Of a stretch of 16,527 nucleotides of DNA, positions 16,264 to 16,527 are shown in pieces (the stretch's first letter is position 1; each line of letters starts with the position of its first letter). The notes under the pieces were generated by a model that did not search any database, was not told the DNA's origin, and worked only from the letters and a program-made list of their open reading frames with translations. Both the position numbers and the translations under genes were made by a program. Origin of the DNA: Planctomycetota bacterium (GTDB taxonomy: Bacteria; Planctomycetota; Phycisphaerae; FEN-1346); NCBI GenBank assembly GCA_026387055.1, contig JAPLML010000574.1, positions 1 to 16,527 of the forward strand, given 5' to 3'.

Positions 16264-16527
16264 ATGACCACAGCCACGAAACAACGGGCCCGGCTGGGCG
16301 ACCTGCTGATGGCGCACGGCGTCATCACGGCGGGGCAGCTGGCCAACGCGCTGGAGGTGCAGCAGCAAGGTCAGCAAGAGCGGCTCATCGGCGAAATCCT
16401 GGTGGACCTCGGCTACGCGAGCCAGGAGCAGGTGCTCGCGGCGGTCGCGGAGGCGTGCGGCGTGCCGTTCGTGCGCCTCACCCCGCAACTGGTCGATGCC
16501 GCCGTGCGTTCCGCCCTGCCGGAGGTC
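16264..16527 (+). CDS. pilB: PilB/GspE-type assembly ATPase, N-terminal MshEN domain (cut by window edge)
   Basis: The first 88 codons of a gene that continues beyond the window. They match the N-terminal domain of pilus and secretion assembly ATPases: RLGDLLMAHGVITAGQLANA at about 10-29 and LIGEILVDLGYASQEQVLAA at about 41-60, then ACGVPFVRLTP. These two related units are the tandem motifs of MshEN domains, some of which bind c-di-GMP. The second has an extra Ile between L and G (RLIGEIL), so binding cannot be assumed. The catalytic Walker A/B part is not in the window, so PilB versus GspE cannot be separated. Start ATG at 16264, 2 nt after the STAS stop, is consistent with one operon. No recognisable ribosome site stands between them. 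Confidence 0.85.
   Translation, partial: MTTATKQRARLGDLLMAHGVITAGQLANALEVQQQGQQERLIGEILVDLGYASQEQVLAAVAEACGVPFVRLTPQLVDAAVRSALPEV

Overview
This is a GC-rich bacterial chromosome segment. Every gene I could support lies on the + strand. The secretin with a long C-terminal extension, the pilin set and the dense palindromic intergenic repeats suggest Planctomycetota (Phycisphaerae-like). That assignment is inference from recalled protein style, because the window has no rRNA or other taxonomic marker.

Region 1 (1-328) is non-coding and filled with palindromic repeats: a perfect 34-bp inverted-repeat doublet, then a GA/CT-rich repeat. Region 2 (329-4350) is housekeeping: uvrB (excision repair helicase), nadC (NAD synthesis; it overlaps the uvrB 3' end by 140 nt) and, after a pair of REP-like hairpins, birA (biotin-protein ligase/repressor). 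Region 3 (4351-4961) is about 610 nt without a convincing gene. It is partly AT-richer, with a sigma70-like promoter candidate, three TTGACA hexamers and a terminator-like hairpin.

Region 4 (4962-12274) is a type IV pilus or type II secretion-like assembly cluster. It holds a GspG/PilE-like pilin with its own strong terminator, a small membrane-anchored coiled-coil protein, a GspH/FimT-like minor prepilin, pilM, pilN, pilO, a pilP/gspC-like gene with a 1-nt frameshift, a secretin gene interrupted by two frame breaks where conserved segments are missing, and a TPR lipoprotein. Most adjacent genes from 5794 to 9654 overlap by 4 nt or sit within about 25 nt, so they look like one operon.

Region 5 (12275-16527) starts with another palindromic mosaic repeat. 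A PAS-containing sensor histidine kinase, a single-domain response regulator, a GAF plus HD-GYP c-di-GMP phosphodiesterase, a STAS-domain protein and the start of a PilB/GspE-type ATPase follow. The ATPase fragment begins with an MshEN-like domain, a fold known to bind c-di-GMP in relatives. The layout therefore suggests a pilus or secretion motor wired to two-component and c-di-GMP signalling.

The most notable feature is three frame disruptions within about 1.4 kb (near 9496, 10550 and 10870), all in the genes for the outer-membrane pore and its inner-membrane connector. They are either real decay of the pore or local assembly errors. I saw no tRNA, rRNA, CRISPR array or transposase gene.
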